Assembly (NCBI RefSeq): GCF_963678635.1
Contig: NC_087065.1
Span: forward strand, 48,550,381 to 48,610,380
Length of the DNA stretch: 60,000 nt
Direction: 5' to 3'
Origin: Symsagittifera roscoffensis
Lineage: Eukaryota; Xenacoelomorpha; Acoela; Convolutidae
Shown here: in pieces, positions 58,117 to 60,000 of the stretch
Position numbering within the stretch: the first letter of the stretch is position 1
Layout of the letters: the number at the start of each line of letters is the position of its first letter
Notes under the pieces: generated by a model
Seen by the model: the letters and a program-made list of their open reading frames with translations, nothing else
Told to the model about the DNA's origin: nothing
Databases searched by the model: none
Position numbers and translations under genes: made by a program

Positions 58117-58710
58117 TTGATGTCGGAGAGATACGTTCACGCACTGCATCTTCTACTTAAGCCCGACGAGTTTTCAAAAAACAACGAGCAAGCAAAATTT
58201 CAAAATAATAACAAGATAAAATATACAGACTTTTTGGTCAACCTTGATCAATACGAAATTATTTCACCAGTCATTAAAAAACAACAAATAAGGGAAGTAT
58301 TTTTTATAAACCTAGTGATTTTCCTCGCAAATGGTGAATCCTTTAAAATAATTTTTAATTGCACAGTATCTAAATTCCGCAATTGATGAATCAAAAAGCA
58401 ATTGGCCCATAGAACCAATAAAAGTAATTTTCCCAAAGTTAAACCAAAAACATTATACAACAGCAGTCATAAACAGTGCATAATATTAAATTCCACTAGA
58501 TGAACAATTACACTGTTTAACACAATTTTTTATCGGAAACCAACACTACGGTTTTAATAGACTAGTCTATGGCATCTACATAGGACTAGTATCTTTTTCA
58601 GTATTTATGAAAAAAATCTTCAGTCCACTTATCTTAAGTGAAAACGTTATCACAGATTTAGACGATGTTTTCATACAATCACAAACAAAACAAAATATGT
58701 TTAAGTTTTA
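58117..58710 (+). pseudogene. Copy C: reverse transcriptase remnant
   Basis: Parallel to copy B: motif-A Asp is Val (58466-58468), TAA follows two codons after AsnSerAla, and motif C is DLDD (58655-58666). RNase H is absent; sequence jumps to the integrase-side linker near 58800. Confidence 0.75.
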
Positions 58711-59330
58711 GAAACATATCATCAGCTTTTAATAACAGAAAACTTGAAAGCAAAATTTCTTGGGCATAATATTAAGGGAAAAACTGTATAGCCATTAAAA
58801 TTTGAATCCTATACTCATCATGCATAAAAAGCAATACCTAATAAAAAAAACAGGTAAGCAAGCCAACAACGTAAAAAATCTTTCCCAATAATGGAAAAAA
58901 AACCTAACTGATACAATTATTTTAGTAAGAAATTTAGATACTAACGAAAAACATACAATAAATAAAATATTTTAATTAATAGACCCAATAGACAAAACCC
59001 TTTATCAAGTAAAGAAATCAAAATATCTTCTTGCCATGAACAGTCAATCTAACAAAAATTTTACTCAAGAACTATCAAAGTTTTGACCACGTTATTTGCC
59101 AAAAGAAATCTTGGACAAATAAAAACTAAACCCGCAAAAACTGATGAAACCATTTTAGGAAACAAGACTTTTTTCAGTTATTTAACAAAACCACAGTAAT
59201 TGAAAACACTGATATTTTGGAATATCATCACACAGACACTATCGGAAAATAACAGTACGATTTTAATAGACTATTATATGGCATCTCCGTAGGACTAGTA
59301 ACTTTTCAGCTTTATGAAAACACTGATGTT

Positions 59331-60000
59331 TTGAAATATCAACACACACATACAAACGTAACCTGTTCATCATTAAATTTAATTTTAACAGCATTTCATA
59401 CATCACACTCTTTGAACAGAAAAAGGACCCACATGATTAGAAAGAAACTCATCATAATTTCACACAAGTTTTGTAATTTCCAAATAAACCAATATAGATT
59501 ACGGTACTTTTTGAATGACTGTTTTACATGTCAGTTAAGCAAACATTTACCACATCAAAAACAAATTGCTGAAAAACAACATTTCAAAGGAAAAAACTTA
59601 ATCACCGAGTTTAATTGATAGAAAAGACCCTCTATCACCATCCTCAGATGGAAATTCATACTTAATGGTCATTGTAGACGCACTTTCAGATGAGGTAGCA
59701 CTAAACCCTGTACCACATTGTAATGCCTTCTATTTATACACAACACTCTATGAACATTGAATAGCAAAGATTGGGTTACCCGAAATCCTGATTTCAGACA
59801 ACGGAACAGAAGTTATAAATAAAGAATTAATCACATAATGTCATTTCCACAACATGAAAACCCAAACCCAGAACCTCACATGCTCCCTGGGTGAATAGTT
59901 TATTTGAAGGTATGAACCGTTCCTTACAAGAAAATCTCCGATGTATAATTAATGGTGACGATAAAAACTATGCTGAATGGTCAGCAGACGTTATGTTGTT
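59331..60000 (+). pseudogene. Copy C: integrase (most complete of the three)
   Basis: HHCC region (FHTSHS ... CFTCQLSKHLPHQKQ), core block VIVDALSDEVALNPVPHCNA, then GLPEILISDNGTEVINKE with the second core Asp, and later core sequence to the window end. TGA at the Trp position after ...LYEH and other stops break it. Confidence 0.8.

Larger units (their letters stand above)
55404..60000 (+). repeat. Segmental copy C (gag C-terminus to integrase, runs off window)
   Basis: Longest copy. Joined directly to the end of copy B with no LTR between. Order: gag, protease, RT, linker, integrase core to at least NGDDKNYAEW-type sequence near 59960. Confidence 0.9.

Noticed and set aside
30640-60000. Alternative genetic code explaining in-frame TGA/TAA/TAG
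   Set aside because: Sec24 and the EF-hand/NDT-like gene use stops normally, and the retroelement copies also carry frameshifts and deletions, so decay explains the stops.

Overview
The window is nuclear DNA of an invertebrate animal. The evidence is spliced genes with GT-AG introns, a Sec24 gene of the animal A/B type, tRNA-derived SINE-like repeats, a PHD-finger non-LTR retroelement, short inverted-repeat DNA elements with target-site duplications, and env-bearing LTR retroelements. I cannot name the phylum from the sequence alone. No bacterial operons, rRNA genes, CRISPR arrays or intact tRNA genes are visible.

Layout. (1) 221-11052, + strand: the 3' twelve exons of a COPII coat gene, SEC24A/B type. 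They encode 845 residues in frame from a Pro/Gln-rich N-terminus to the gelsolin-like C-terminus. The introns carry several interspersed repeat families. (2) 11053-20290: repeat-rich spacer containing a decayed PHD/reverse-transcriptase retroelement on the minus strand (about 13517-15970) and a degenerate tandem repeat (12710-13290). (3) 20291-24142, + strand: a four-exon gene whose product repeats the arrangement [EF-hand-like region + nucleoside 2-deoxyribosyltransferase-like domain] twice. Two DNA-transposon remnants sit back to back in its last intron. (4) 24143-30640: repeats and two more short inverted-repeat elements, one with a perfect 9-bp target-site duplication. At 30011-30593 a cysteine-rich minus-strand exon or pseudogene ends 46 bp before the first LTR. 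(5) 30640-60000: almost entirely LTR retroelement DNA, A/C-rich and G-poor on the + strand. One element (about 30640-41247) has matching LTR sequences, a short ORF, gag-like and env-like sequence, and no recognisable pol. A second, related LTR starts at about 41817, followed by gag and a pol region present in three copies (A 45629-50340, B 52735-55403, C 55404 to the window end). The copies share premature stops and a lost reverse-transcriptase catalytic residue, so the duplicated sequence was already dead.

How the genes relate. The two spliced host genes look independent. Sec24 acts in ER-to-Golgi vesicle formation; the EF-hand/NDT-like protein has no established role that I can name. The rest of the window records mobile-element activity: SINE-like insertions in introns, small DNA elements, and repeated tandem and segmental duplication of retroelement sequence. 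The most unusual observations are the doubled EF-hand/NDT-like protein, a repeated bulged stem-loop in the retroelement leader, an LTR hairpin with a compensated base pair, an MG-starting ORF of unknown type (39173-40022), and several inverted-repeat elements with clear target-site duplications.
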